Positions 9,021-17,839 of a stretch of 64,000 nt of DNA are shown piece after piece; positions within the stretch are counted from its first letter, which is position 1, and each line of letters opens with the position of its first letter. The notes under the pieces are model-generated. The model did not search any database. It was not told the origin of the DNA and saw only the letters and a list, made by a program, of their open reading frames with translations. The stretch comes from JAIOSM01 sp964565415 (GTDB taxonomy: Bacteria > Desulfobacterota > Desulfobacteria > Desulfobacterales > Desulfobacteraceae). The stretch lies in NCBI GenBank assembly GCA_964565415.1, contig CAZMEX010000006.1:29051-93050 (forward strand). The letters run 5' to 3'. The position numbers were made by a program, and so were the translations under genes.

Positions 9021-10877
9021 TCAGCTGGACTGCCATGTTTTCAATAGCCAGTAGTTCCAGAGGAATGCTCTGTTATCCTGCTTATCAGACAGGTGTTCTT
9101 TCCCTGCTCTTTGGATATAGTCACTGTTGAAAACCATGGGGAATAATCCAGAATCCAAGTTAAAAAAAGGTTGTTTAAGCCATCTGCCAACAGGAATGCC
9201 AAAGCCTTTTTTGGAACGGTACAAAATCTCTTTTGGTAAAACAGGCTCCAATGCTTTTTTTAAAATATATTTTGTCTCACCATTCCTATATTTAAAATCT
9301 GAGGGTATTTTCCTTACAAAATCAACAAGGTCCTTATCTAGAAACGGAACTCTCACTTCAAGGGAATTCATCATGGATGCACGATCTACTTTAACTAGAA
9401 TATCATCCTGCAGATAAAATCTGGTGTAAAACTGAAGAGTGTGATCAATCATATTATCTGATTTACATCTGTCCCACTGCTCAATTGCTTCGGAATACAG
9501 GTTCTCAATATCCACAGGTTCATTGAATAAATCTGAAATATCATCGGGAGATAAAGTCCCAAGCCATATCGGATTCCAAAATTTTGAAGGAAAGCTCAAG
9601 CCTCTCAAGGTTCTTTTAAGTTTAAAATCAAAACTCATATTTTTATGGGATACAGGCAGCATATTGCATAGCATTCTTATACCCTTATGAACAGGCTTTG
9701 GAACAATTTTGGAATACAATTTTGCTAACTTTAAAGCCCTGAAGGGATCATAACCTGCAAAAAGTTCATCAGCACCATCTCCTCCCAGAGCTACTGTGAC
9801 ATATTGCCTGGTTGTTCTGCTTAAGAGATAAGTCGGCAAGAGGGAGCTGTCACCCATGGGTTCGTCCAGTTTAGAAATTATTTGGGGTAAAACTACTTTT
9901 GATTTATCCAGTGATAATGTCTCATTATGATGATTTGATTTTATGAATTCAGCAGCTTTTAAAGAGTATTCAGATTCATCAAAGCTTTTTTCTTCAAAAC
10001 TTATGGAAAAAGTTCTTAACTCACCTGGGTTCATAAAGGAGGCAGCATAGGCAGCTACACAGGAAGAATCAATTCCTCCGCTTAAGAATATTCCCAAAGG
10101 AACATCAGAGACAAGTCTGCGCTTTACTGCCTTGGAAATCAGATGTCTGAGCTCTTCTCCCCAGGTTTCTTCAGGGTTTTCTGGAATTTTCTCAAAGGGT
10201 TCTATTACAAATTCCCAATATTTTTTAATGGTTATTTCCTTAGAGGAGAAGGAATAAACCAGATTGTGCCCTGCTGCAAGTTTGTAAATATTTTTAAATA
10301 TTGAATTTGGTGCAGGAATATATCCATATGCGAAATATTTTTTGAGATTTTCAGAACTGATTGAATCTTCCATGTATGGATGAAGGGTCAGGGATGAAAG
10401 TTCCGAGGAAAAGGCAAAAGTATTATTCTGCATGGAATAAAAAAGAGGCTTTTTTCCAAAACGATCACGGCTTAAGTAAAGAATCTGTTTCTCTTTATCA
10501 TAAATTGCAAAGGCCCACATCCCATTTAGTTTCCCAGGCAAATCAAATCCCCACTCTCTGTATCCGTGCAAGAGCACTTCTGTGTCAGAGTGATCAGTTA
10601 CAAATGTGTGCCCTTTTTCTATTAATGTTTTTCTTAAATCAGGGTGGTTATAGATTTCACCATTAAAAACAATAACAATATTTTTATCTGATGTGATCAT
10701 GGGCTGGATGCCATCATTAAGATCAATGATGGACAAACGCCGATGTCCTAAAAAAATATTATTTTTTCCATCACTGAAATAACCTTCTGCATCAGGGCCC
10801 CTGTGATGAAGAGCAAAAGTCATATTTTTAATATCTAAATATGTACCCTGCCCTGTAAATCCAGCAATGCCACACAT
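9021..10877 (-). CDS. asnB: Glutamine-hydrolysing asparagine synthetase-like amidotransferase
   Basis: A 618-residue protein with an N-terminal Ntn glutaminase domain starting at Cys2 (MCGIAGF), and a C-terminal PP-loop synthetase domain with the ATP-binding SGGIDSS. It is longer than the roughly 550-residue E. coli AsnB. In polysaccharide clusters such proteins often amidate sugar carboxylates instead of making asparagine, and the position between two glycosyltransferases favours that. The start codon shares a base with the stop of the upstream GT2 gene, so translation is coupled. True asparagine synthesis remains possible. Confidence 0.85.
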   Translation of the reverse strand: MCGIAGFTGQGTYLDIKNMTFALHHRGPDAEGYFSDGKNNIFLGHRRLSIIDLNDGIQPMITSDKNIVIVFNGEIYNHPDLRKTLIEKGHTFVTDHSDTEVLLHGYREWGFDLPGKLNGMWAFAIYDKEKQILYLSRDRFGKKPLFYSMQNNTFAFSSELSSLTLHPYMEDSISSENLKKYFAYGYIPAPNSIFKNIYKLAAGHNLVYSFSSKEITIKKYWEFVIEPFEKIPENPEETWGEELRHLISKAVKRRLVSDVPLGIFLSGGIDSSCVAAYAASFMNPGELRTFSISFEEKSFDESEYSLKAAEFIKSNHHNETLSLDKSKVVLPQIISKLDEPMGDSSLLPTYLLSRTTRQYVTVALGGDGADELFAGYDPFRALKLAKLYSKIVPKPVHKGIRMLCNMLPVSHKNMSFDFKLKRTLRGLSFPSKFWNPIWLGTLSPDDISDLFNEPVDIENLYSEAIEQWDRCKSDNMIDHTLQFYTRFYLQDDILVKVDRASMMNSLEVRVPFLDKDLVDFVRKIPSDFKYRNGETKYILKKALEPVLPKEILYRSKKGFGIPVGRWLKQPFFNLDSGLFPMVFNSDYIQRAGKEHLSDKQDNRAFLWNYWLLKTWQSS

Positions 10878-11869
10878 CAGTCTTGATCATTCATATTAAT
10901 ATTTTTGGAATTTTCGATTAAATAAATACTTTTTTGTTGGGTTTCATAGTAAGTGCGCATGATCATTTCTGCCAATAAACCAAGAAGAATACACATAAAT
11001 GCTCCAAGCATAGTGATGGAGGCAAGTACGGGCAGAGGTGTATCGATATATGAGATTCCCTTGAAATATTTTAAATAGGAAGCATAAAAAAATGTGCAAA
11101 AAGAGAAAATCAAACTTAAGAAGCCAGCCCCTCCAAACACATAAATAGGTTTTTGAGCATAATTATCCAGAAATGTAATTACAATTAAATCTAAAAGCAC
11201 TTTAAAAGTTCTTTCCAGCCCATAGTTTGATTTTCCATGTATCCTAGGATGGTGTGTAACTGGAATTTCAGTTATTTTTGCACCTTCCCAACTTGCATAT
11301 ACTGGAATAAATCTGTGCATTTCACCATAAAGCCTGACCCCTTTTATCACATTTTTCCGATATGCTTTGAGTGTGCAGCCGTAATCTTTGAGCCGTACCC
11401 CTGATATTTTTGAAATAATCTTATTGGCAATTTTACTGACCAGAACTTTTTTAAAAGTACTATCTTTTCTATTTTTACGCCAGCCTGAGCAGACATCAAA
11501 GCCCTGGTTCAACTTTTCAACAAGTTTTGGAATATCTTTTGGATCATTTTGCATATCAGCATCAATGGGTATGATAATATCACCTTCTGCATGGTCAAAA
11601 CCTGCCATCATTGCAGCAGTTTGACCAAAATTTCTAGTAAAATGAATAACCTTTACTTTTTTATCTGCCCCTGCCAGACGGTTAATTATGTCCAGACTTT
11701 TGTCTGAACTGCCGTCATTGACAAAAATAATTTCATAGGGACACATCATCTTATCTAAAACCAGAACCAACTTATTGTATAAATCATCCAGGTTTTTCTC
11801 TTCATTAAAAACCGGAACAGTGACTGATATTTTTTTTTGCATTGTTTCTGTCTGCTCTTCTCTATTCAT
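10877..11869 (-). CDS. GT2 polyprenyl-phosphate glycosyltransferase with two C-terminal membrane helices
   Basis: A 330-residue protein. The GT-A catalytic domain begins VPVFNEEKNL and carries the DxD-type motif DADMQNDP. Two hydrophobic helices near residues 243-272 and 283-307 anchor it in the inner membrane, as in DPM1/GtrB/ArnC-like enzymes that load a sugar onto undecaprenyl phosphate. The start overlaps gspH by eight bases. A second in-frame ATG nine codons later (11842) is possible, because neither has a good Shine-Dalgarno site. This gene is where the secretion-type genes run directly into the glycan genes. Confidence 0.88.
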   Translation of the reverse strand: MNREEQTETMQKKISVTVPVFNEEKNLDDLYNKLVLVLDKMMCPYEIIFVNDGSSDKSLDIINRLAGADKKVKVIHFTRNFGQTAAMMAGFDHAEGDIIIPIDADMQNDPKDIPKLVEKLNQGFDVCSGWRKNRKDSTFKKVLVSKIANKIISKISGVRLKDYGCTLKAYRKNVIKGVRLYGEMHRFIPVYASWEGAKITEIPVTHHPRIHGKSNYGLERTFKVLLDLIVITFLDNYAQKPIYVFGGAGFLSLIFSFCTFFYASYLKYFKGISYIDTPLPVLASITMLGAFMCILLGLLAEMIMRTYYETQQKSIYLIENSKNINMNDQD

Positions 11870-12368
11870 TTATTCGGGCGTTTCCAGTAATAAAATCAAC
11901 CTCAATTTCATATACTCTGTTTTTTTTATTCTTAAGAGTAATAATCCCACCACTACTGTTACCATTGGGTGAAAATAAAATATCAAATTCACCTTGAATA
12001 ATCTCTTGATCTTTCTTTTTACATGCTTTTATTTTGATATCTTCAGGATATGAATAATTGCTGATCTGAGACCAGTTTGTTTCATTCCGGGTAAGGCTGT
12101 TTTCAGATTCTTTTTTTTTATCATACTGGGATATGGTAATACGATCAGTTTCCAGATCAAAAGAGAATTTGACTCTCTTTTTTTGAAAATATGCAATGTC
12201 TCTTGCCTGATGAAGCAGGGCAATGGTGTGCCGGGTTGCAGTTTTCAATTCAACATGGGTCATTGAATTAAAAAGTCTTGGCAGGGCAAGGGAGGATACA
12301 AGCCCCATAATTACCATTACAATAATCAGCTCAAAAAGTGTAAAACCCTGATCATTATGATTTCCCAA
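11862..12368 (-). CDS. gspH: Type II secretion minor pseudopilin (GspH-like)
   Basis: A 168-residue protein with a short leader ending in Gly8 followed by FTLFELIIVMVIMGL, the class III prepilin cleavage site and hydrophobic stalk. The remaining periplasmic domain has features of GspH/FimT-like minor pseudopilins. It would be cut and N-methylated by the prepilin peptidase at 29235. It overlaps gspG by 14 bases and the following GT2 gene by eight bases. Assignment as GspH, rather than GspI or J, rests on length and on its position after gspG. Confidence 0.82.
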   Translation of the reverse strand: MGNHNDQGFTLFELIIVMVIMGLVSSLALPRLFNSMTHVELKTATRHTIALLHQARDIAYFQKKRVKFSFDLETDRITISQYDKKKESENSLTRNETNWSQISNYSYPEDIKIKACKKKDQEIIQGEFDILFSPNGNSSGGIITLKNKKNRVYEIEVDFITGNARINE

Positions 12369-12813
12369 GATTCTTCCAACTCTCTATATCAGCATCTATC
12401 TCTTCTCCTCCCTCAGCATTATCACCACCATATGAGATAATCTCATAGTCGCCATGTTGAGACGGGGATGCATAGTGATATGGATGATTCCACGGATCTA
12501 AAGGAATTTCCTTGGGCAAATATGGTCCATCCCATTTCTCAGAATCATCCTGGTTTACCCTCAAGGCTCTAAGGCCCATATCAGTAGTTGGATATTTACC
12601 CATGTCAAGCCGGTACATATCCAAAGCAGTTTCAAAAAGAGAAATCTGGGACTTGGCAGCTTTCTGTTTTGAAATATCAACTTTCCCAAACATTTTAGGA
12701 CCTACAAGTCCTGCAAGAAGTCCCAAAATAACCATAACAATCAATAGTTCTATTAGAGAAAAACCCTTTTCATTATTTTTCAAGTCATGTTTTGTTGTTT
12801 TAGCTGTATTCAT
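12355..12813 (-). CDS. gspG: Major pseudopilin GspG
   Basis: The major pseudopilin that polymerises into the periplasmic pseudopilus. The start is placed at 12813 because a GGAGGA ribosome site (12821-12826) lies seven bases before it; the earlier in-frame ATG at 12828 overlaps that site and has none of its own. The protein is then 152 residues. The leader ends at a glycine before FSLIELLIVMVILGLLAGLV. The C-terminal domain keeps the GspG marks YPTTDMGLRAL, GPYLPKEIPLDPW and YEIISYGGDN, the last region binding calcium in GspG. Downstream it overlaps gspH by 14 bases. Confidence 0.93.
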   Translation of the reverse strand: MNTAKTTKHDLKNNEKGFSLIELLIVMVILGLLAGLVGPKMFGKVDISKQKAAKSQISLFETALDMYRLDMGKYPTTDMGLRALRVNQDDSEKWDGPYLPKEIPLDPWNHPYHYASPSQHGDYEIISYGGDNAEGGEEIDADIESWKNLGKS

Positions 12814-12836
12814 ATATTTATCCTCCATTAATTAGT

Positions 12837-14066
12837 TTACATCGGCATATCATTCATGCTGAAGATAGCCATCAGCATGGAAATAACAATAAAACCAACT
12901 ACAATACCCATGATGAGAATCATCAGTGGTTCTATCAAACTGATAGCTCGTTTCACTAAATTTTTTACCATTTTTTCATAATTATCAGCAACCTTGAGCA
13001 GCATAGGTGCAAGATTGCCTGTCTCTTCTCCCACTTTGATCATATGAACAGCAAGGGGAGGAAATATCTGATTCCGGGACAATGGAGCTGAAAGCCGCTC
13101 TCCTTCTTTAACCCTGTCATAGGCATCACCCATTGAATCAGCAATAACCTTGTTGTTTACAATATCTTTGACTAAAACAATGGATTGAAGGATTGGAACT
13201 CCACTGTTAATAAGGGTTCCAAGGGTTCTAGTTATCCTGCCGACTTCAATTTTTTTTATAAGATCACCAATTACCGGCATTTTTATCTTTAATATATCAA
13301 ATTGAATTCTTCCCTTTGGAGTATTCAAATATTGTCTTACTCCAAAAACAAAAGCTATGCCTGCAATAATAAGTGCCCACCAATATACCCTGAAAAATTC
13401 AGAAGCCATTAAAAGAATTTTTGTTGAAAAAGGAAGAGCACTGCCCATGTCTACAAAAATAATAGAAAATTTTGGAATAACAAAAGTCATTAAAACAATA
13501 ATTGATATTCCACCTACAAAAAGCAAAAACAGAGGATATACCATGGCAGATTTTATATAATCTTTTAACTCCTGGGAAGTTGAAAGAAATAATCCCAGGC
13601 GATCCAGAACTGTTTCCAGTATGCCGCCTGCCTCTCCTGCCTTAATCATATTAACATAAAATTTGGAAAAAATTTTAGGATGACGCGCCATGGCTTCAGA
13701 TAAATCAGATCCACCTTCAATGGCTTTTAAGATATCTTTAACTATCTCTTTAAATACAAGATTTTGAGTTGCATCCACAAGGATTGTCAATGAGCGGTCA
13801 ACAGGCAAGCCTGCCTCAAGAAGTGCAGTTAAATCCTGGGTAAATTGCATTACATCCTTCATGGTCACTCTTTGGAAAAAATTCTTTACATCAAGGGACA
13901 GCATGGTTCCTGCCTTGGATGTTTTTTTTGATGCGGGTGTGATACGGAGGGGTATCATTCCATTTTCCTGGAGGTGGTTAACCACAAATCCTTCCGAATC
14001 TGCTTCCATGACAGATTGGACTATTTTACCGTCAGTATCAGCAGCTTTATATGAATAAAGAGCCAT
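12837..14066 (-). CDS. gspF: Type II secretion inner-membrane platform protein GspF
   Basis: A 409-residue polytopic protein with the GspF/PilC plan: a cytoplasmic N-terminal part beginning MALYSYKAADTDGK, two repeated T2SSF domains, and three transmembrane helices near residues 170-200, 220-240 and 380-402. It couples the ATPase GspE to the growing pseudopilus. It starts three bases after the gspE stop. A type IV pilus PilC is the alternative, but the neighbours gspG and gspH favour type II secretion. Confidence 0.92.
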   Translation of the reverse strand: MALYSYKAADTDGKIVQSVMEADSEGFVVNHLQENGMIPLRITPASKKTSKAGTMLSLDVKNFFQRVTMKDVMQFTQDLTALLEAGLPVDRSLTILVDATQNLVFKEIVKDILKAIEGGSDLSEAMARHPKIFSKFYVNMIKAGEAGGILETVLDRLGLFLSTSQELKDYIKSAMVYPLFLLFVGGISIIVLMTFVIPKFSIIFVDMGSALPFSTKILLMASEFFRVYWWALIIAGIAFVFGVRQYLNTPKGRIQFDILKIKMPVIGDLIKKIEVGRITRTLGTLINSGVPILQSIVLVKDIVNNKVIADSMGDAYDRVKEGERLSAPLSRNQIFPPLAVHMIKVGEETGNLAPMLLKVADNYEKMVKNLVKRAISLIEPLMILIMGIVVGFIVISMLMAIFSMNDMPM

Positions 14067-14069
14067 TGA

Positions 14070-15614
14070 TTAAATTTCCAGAGTAACTCTTAAAACTTCA
14101 GAGATAGTTGTAACGCCTTTTTTAACCTTTTCCCAGCCATCTTCCCTTAAAGTACGAAGCCCTGCTGCAATTGCCTTTTTCTTTATCTGTTCCGCACTTG
14201 ATTTATTGATAATCTCTCTTCTTATATCTTCAATCATTGGTAAATATTCAAAAATAGCAGTCCTGCCTTTAAAACCTGTATGGTGGCAAGTATCACACCC
14301 AACACCTTCATAAAAGGCAATCTTGGAAAGTTCATCTGGTTCTAATTTCATAAGGCTTGTCAAACGTTCTTCAGGCTCAACTGGCTGTCGACAGTCAGGA
14401 CAAATTACTCTGACCAGTCTTTGTGCCATAACCCCTAAAAGAGTTGAACTCAGCAAAAAGCTTTCAACACCCATATCTGTCAATCTTGCAATAGCGCCAG
14501 CTGAATCATTGGTGTGAAGTGTACTGAAAAGAAGATGTCCTGTTAAAGCTGACTGTATAGAAATCTCTGCTGTTTCCCTGTCCCTGATTTCCCCCACAAG
14601 AATTATATCTGGATCCTGCCGCACAATGGATCTTAATCCATTGGAAAATGTTAAGCCTATCTTAGGTTTTACCTGTATCTGATTCACTCCTGACAACTGG
14701 TATTCCACAGGATCTTCCAGGGTAATAACTTTTTTTTCAGAAGAGTTAATCATTGCAAGGGTAGTATACAAAGTGGAAGTTTTACCGCTTCCAGTGGGCC
14801 CTGTCACCAATATCATACCATAGGGCTGTTGAACCAGCTCAATATATTGTTCATAGATATTATCTGGAAAACCCAGTTTACGAAGGTCAAGTTCGAGACT
14901 CTCTCGATCAAGAATCCTCATGACCAGGCTTTCACCATATAATGTAGGTACTGTAGACACCCTGAAATCTATTTCACGATCAGCTATTTTTAATTTAATT
15001 CCACCATCCTGGGGCAGCCGTCTTTCAGCAATATCAAGTTTTGCCATAATCTTAACCCTTGAAATAATAGCTGCCTGGAGCCTCAAAGGTGGGGATTCAA
15101 TCTCATGGAGGACACCATCTATCCGATATCGAATTAAAAATCTATTATCAAATGGTTCAAAATGGATATCACTTGCCTGCATATCTACAGCGTTATATAT
15201 GAGACGATTAACCAGTCTGATAATCGGTGCTTCCGAGGCCATATCTTTAAGGCTCTCAAGATCTTGTCCCTGGGGAACTTCTATCTCATAAACATCCTTG
15301 TCTGCCTCTTCAATAATAGTTTCAAGAGATTGACTGCCACTACCATACAACCGTTCAATAACATCAATGATATCCCCTGCATCACCCTTGTAAACGTCAA
15401 TGGAAAAACCATATGACAATTTCAGGGCATCAATTGTAAAATGATCCAAAGGATCAGCCATGGCTATCTTCAGGCTGTTATTTTCCAGGGATAATGGTAC
15501 AAAGATTGATTGCTTCATAAATTTGAATGACAGATTTTCCAGCCCAATCATCTCTTTTGGGTATTCATTGTACGAAATATCAGGGATATTGCTCACAGCA
15601 CTATTTTCATCCAT
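14070..15614 (-). CDS. gspE: Type II secretion ATPase GspE
   Basis: A 514-residue hexameric motor ATPase. Residues 271-279 form Walker A (GPTGSGKTS), 334-342 the Walker B region (DPDIILVGE), 360-368 the His box (HLLFSTLHT), and C405/C408 with C440/C443 the zinc-binding four-cysteine element of GspE/PilB proteins. It heads the run of genes gspE-F-G-H. No gspC, D, I, J, K, L or M is present in the window, so the rest of the machine must be elsewhere or is reduced. Confidence 0.94.
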   Translation of the reverse strand: MDENSAVSNIPDISYNEYPKEMIGLENLSFKFMKQSIFVPLSLENNSLKIAMADPLDHFTIDALKLSYGFSIDVYKGDAGDIIDVIERLYGSGSQSLETIIEEADKDVYEIEVPQGQDLESLKDMASEAPIIRLVNRLIYNAVDMQASDIHFEPFDNRFLIRYRIDGVLHEIESPPLRLQAAIISRVKIMAKLDIAERRLPQDGGIKLKIADREIDFRVSTVPTLYGESLVMRILDRESLELDLRKLGFPDNIYEQYIELVQQPYGMILVTGPTGSGKTSTLYTTLAMINSSEKKVITLEDPVEYQLSGVNQIQVKPKIGLTFSNGLRSIVRQDPDIILVGEIRDRETAEISIQSALTGHLLFSTLHTNDSAGAIARLTDMGVESFLLSSTLLGVMAQRLVRVICPDCRQPVEPEERLTSLMKLEPDELSKIAFYEGVGCDTCHHTGFKGRTAIFEYLPMIEDIRREIINKSSAEQIKKKAIAAGLRTLREDGWEKVKKGVTTISEVLRVTLEI

Positions 15615-15719
15615 TGATTAAAATTCCATTGGTTTTTCCAAGGTACAGCTCCGCCTTGTCGGTCACATCGATATTCAGAGATAACCATTTGAAATAACAC
15701 GCTTTTGTTTGCACACAAC

Positions 15720-16109
15720 CTAAATAAGTATCTTTTTTAATGCCTCTTCCAATTCCGGGTCATTACAAAATTCAGAATCAATTTTTTTAATCTCGTTTGA
15801 AAGATTTTTTATTTCTGCCTTAACTTTATCATATTGCAGCAGTCGTTGCCTTAAGAATTGAATGGTCAACTTTGATATCTCTTCAACGCCTGTCGGGGTT
15901 AAACAATACAAATAAGCAGATTTTCGTTTATATTTCTGAAATCTTTCAATCTTGATCAAGCCTTTCTTTGCAAGCTCTGTAAGGCAATAATTAACTTTGC
16001 CAAGGCTGATGCCCATCTTTTGATTCATCTCACGCTGGGTCAAATTATGATTATTTTTTAATAATTTTAAAAGATTTAGTCTGATTTCTTTGTCATATGC
16101 GGTGTTCAT
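15720..16109 (-). CDS. MarR-type winged-helix regulator associated with EPS clusters
   Basis: A 129-residue protein. Residues 10-75 form a winged helix with LTQREMNQKMGISLGKVNY as the helix-turn-helix and a wing ending YLYCLTPTGVEE. The rest is a coiled coil (about 85-125). The pattern LGKVNYCL...KGLIK...AYLY.LTP.G matches the MarR-family EPS-associated regulators that sit upstream of polysaccharide clusters, and here it lies directly upstream of the gspE-to-glycan operon. Its own start codon lies inside a perfect 15-base palindrome just after a good promoter, which suggests autoregulation. No Shine-Dalgarno site is visible. Confidence 0.85.
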   Translation of the reverse strand: MNTAYDKEIRLNLLKLLKNNHNLTQREMNQKMGISLGKVNYCLTELAKKGLIKIERFQKYKRKSAYLYCLTPTGVEEISKLTIQFLRQRLLQYDKVKAEIKNLSNEIKKIDSEFCNDPELEEALKKILI

Positions 16110-16118
16110 AGTATGAAC
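16104..16118. promoter_or_regulatory. Palindromic operator over the EPS regulator start codon
   Basis: GTTCATAGTATGAAC is a perfect inverted repeat of two seven-base arms around one central base. It covers the ATG of the MarR-type gene (16107-16109) and lies between that gene's -10 element and its coding region. MarR proteins bind short palindromes of this size, usually over their own promoter, so self-repression is a reasonable inference. Confidence 0.6.
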
Positions 16119-16147
16119 TATATAAATGATATGATATTTGTAGTCAA
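16119..16147 (-). promoter_or_regulatory. Sigma-70-type promoter of the EPS regulator
   Basis: On the minus strand TTGACT (16147-16142), a 17-base spacer and TATATA (16124-16119). The expected transcription start falls about two or three bases before the ATG at 16109, so the message would be leaderless or nearly so. Confidence 0.6.
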
Positions 16148-16256
16148 GAAAAAAATGAATTGAATCAGAAACAATAACGATTGTTTAGATATAATTGGCA
16201 GGAATGGGTCTGAATCCACTAATAATCAAATCAGCAGATCCAGCTCAAATTATTTA

Positions 16257-17177
16257 TCATCCAATGAAAAAAACTGTTACTTCAGCGCGCCTTTCAAGTA
16301 TTTTTTGTTTTAACTCGCCATTTGCATAAAACCTAAACTTACCAGGAGAATGAATGTTAAAGATTGAGGGCTTCAGCCCGTTCTTTATAAGTTCATGAAC
16401 TACATTGGCAGCCCTTATTGCACCAAGTTCAAAATTAGATGGATATTTATTATTATGGATGGGATCCATATCTGCATAGCCCTGTACCATTACCCTTACA
16501 TCATATACTTTTAAAAAATTGGCAAGCTTCATAAAAAAAGATTTATACTCATCTGCAATTTTAGCACTTCCAGCAGGAAAAAGGATTGGAAGTGTTGTTG
16601 TAAGTTTTAAACCAGCACTACTATCAGTGATTTCAAACCAGTCACTAAGATTTGCTTTTTCAATGTCAACAAAGAGTTGAGCTTTATCAAAAGTATCTTG
16701 AGTCCTGTCTTGTGAAACTTCTTTGGTTTTTTGTTTATCCGTAAAAATCTCCCTGGTGGGCTTTAAAATTTTGCTTGACCTTTTTGTCTGCTTTCTTCTT
16801 TTGAGCTCACCCAAAATGGTTTTAACCAACTCAGAATATCTTTGTCTCTCTTTTGATAATTTTTTGACATTGAATTTTTTCTTTTCAATGGATTCCCCGA
16901 TATTATGCGTAACCATCCTTCCTGAATCACTTATTCGCTCCATCTTGAGAGAAAGCCAATCAATTGTATCTATGCACTCTTTTATCTGTTCATCTAAATC
17001 TTCAACTCTCTCCTGGTATTCCTCTGCTCTTTCGGATAAATCAATCAAAGAATGCACATCATAGTCCAGCATCATCATTGAATGCTCCGCAGCATAAAGT
17101 GATGATACAAAAACCAAAAAAAACAGGGGTAGCAAAATTTTAAAAATAGATTCTCTAATAGTTTGAATTGTTTTCAT
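16257..17177 (-). CDS. Secreted coiled-coil protein with C-terminal OmpA/MotB-like domain
   Basis: The start is set at ATG 17177, preceded by a GGTGG ribosome site; the frame also opens at a TTG four codons earlier. The 306-residue protein begins with a signal peptide (hydrophobic LLPLFFLVFVSSLYAA), then a long charged coiled-coil region (about 35-110), a linker rich in Lys and Thr, and a C-terminal domain with VMVQGYADMDP and NFELGAIRAANVV, which resembles the peptidoglycan-binding OmpA/MotB fold. It probably sits in the periplasm and binds peptidoglycan. The gene follows the lipoprotein gene by 22 bases. No specific function is known to me. Confidence 0.7.
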   Translation of the reverse strand: MKTIQTIRESIFKILLPLFFLVFVSSLYAAEHSMMMLDYDVHSLIDLSERAEEYQERVEDLDEQIKECIDTIDWLSLKMERISDSGRMVTHNIGESIEKKKFNVKKLSKERQRYSELVKTILGELKRRKQTKRSSKILKPTREIFTDKQKTKEVSQDRTQDTFDKAQLFVDIEKANLSDWFEITDSSAGLKLTTTLPILFPAGSAKIADEYKSFFMKLANFLKVYDVRVMVQGYADMDPIHNNKYPSNFELGAIRAANVVHELIKNGLKPSIFNIHSPGKFRFYANGELKQKILERRAEVTVFFIG

Positions 17178-17199
17178 AACAGCCACCAATTATTTTTGT

Positions 17200-17667
17200 T
17201 TATGAAGGAGCTAAAACCGATTCAACATCGTTGTCAATGCCGGCAGGCCACCAGATCATACCTTTTTTTGAAAAATTAATTCTAAGGCGCATACGCACGC
17301 TGGTAATGCCGTGTTTACCTTCACTGATTTCAACGACTTCTGTTCCCCTCAGCCACGACTGTGTCTGGGTACGAATAAGCTCATGATCTACAGTACCACG
17401 CCCAGCCTGCATAAATGCATCCACATAAACACCACGAAGTTTTTCAACAAGTTTTCTATAGCCATCTGCCACGGCTGCCCTCTCTGCCATCAACACTGCT
17501 TCACCTTTTGTCAAAGCATCTTCTGGTTCCAGACCCTTCCCTGTGACATAGAATGTTACTACCTTTAACTGCTTATTTGCCCTGCGGCTAAACCTTTTTG
17601 AAGAACATCCAACTAAAACAGATCCCGAAATAAAAAGAATAAGCATTAAAACAATGATTTTTTTCAT
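17200..17667 (-). CDS. LPP20-like outer-membrane lipoprotein
   Basis: A 155-residue lipoprotein: signal peptide with lipobox VLVGC and lipid-attached Cys21. The mature part shows KGEAVLMAERAAVADGYRKL and a following beta region ending VRMRLRINFS, the helix-plus-sheet layout of the LPP20 family. LPP20-domain proteins are found in flagellar and surface-associated lipoproteins, but their biochemical role is not settled. It is probably co-transcribed with the OmpA-like gene that follows. Confidence 0.7.
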   Translation of the reverse strand: MKKIIVLMLILFISGSVLVGCSSKRFSRRANKQLKVVTFYVTGKGLEPEDALTKGEAVLMAERAAVADGYRKLVEKLRGVYVDAFMQAGRGTVDHELIRTQTQSWLRGTEVVEISEGKHGITSVRMRLRINFSKKGMIWWPAGIDNDVESVLAPS

Positions 17668-17803
17668 TTTTCATCCCTCCACTTTAAATTTAAAATTGTT
17701 AAATAATTGTATTATTTATTTCATTAATGGCACAGTTCTGATTTCTATGATAATAATAGTATAATCGCTTGTTATTGCAGCGAACTTTAATTTGATTACT
17801 AAT

Positions 17804-17836
17804 AATATACGAACAATATACGAATAATATACAAAA
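17804..17836. repeat. Three 11-base direct repeats upstream of a secreted protein gene
   Basis: AATATAC occurs at 17804, 17815 and 17826, each in an 11-base unit (AATATACGAAC, AATATACGAAT, AATATACAAAA). The period is one helical turn, so a protein could bind the three copies on the same face of the DNA. They end three bases before the ATG of the plus-strand gene, where a ribosome site would normally lie. Confidence 0.6.
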
Positions 17837-17839
17837 ATT

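Noticed and set aside
9016..9036. Longer start of the GT4 gene at 9036
   Set aside because: It adds seven residues before the family N-terminus MNILLI and overlaps asnB; the ATG at 9015 fits better, though neither ribosome site is strong.
15615..15719. GC-richer stretch before gspE that reads as an open frame of about 35 codons ending TNGILING
   Set aside because: No start with a ribosome site and no family I can name; it might be a remnant of a lost gene, but that cannot be supported.
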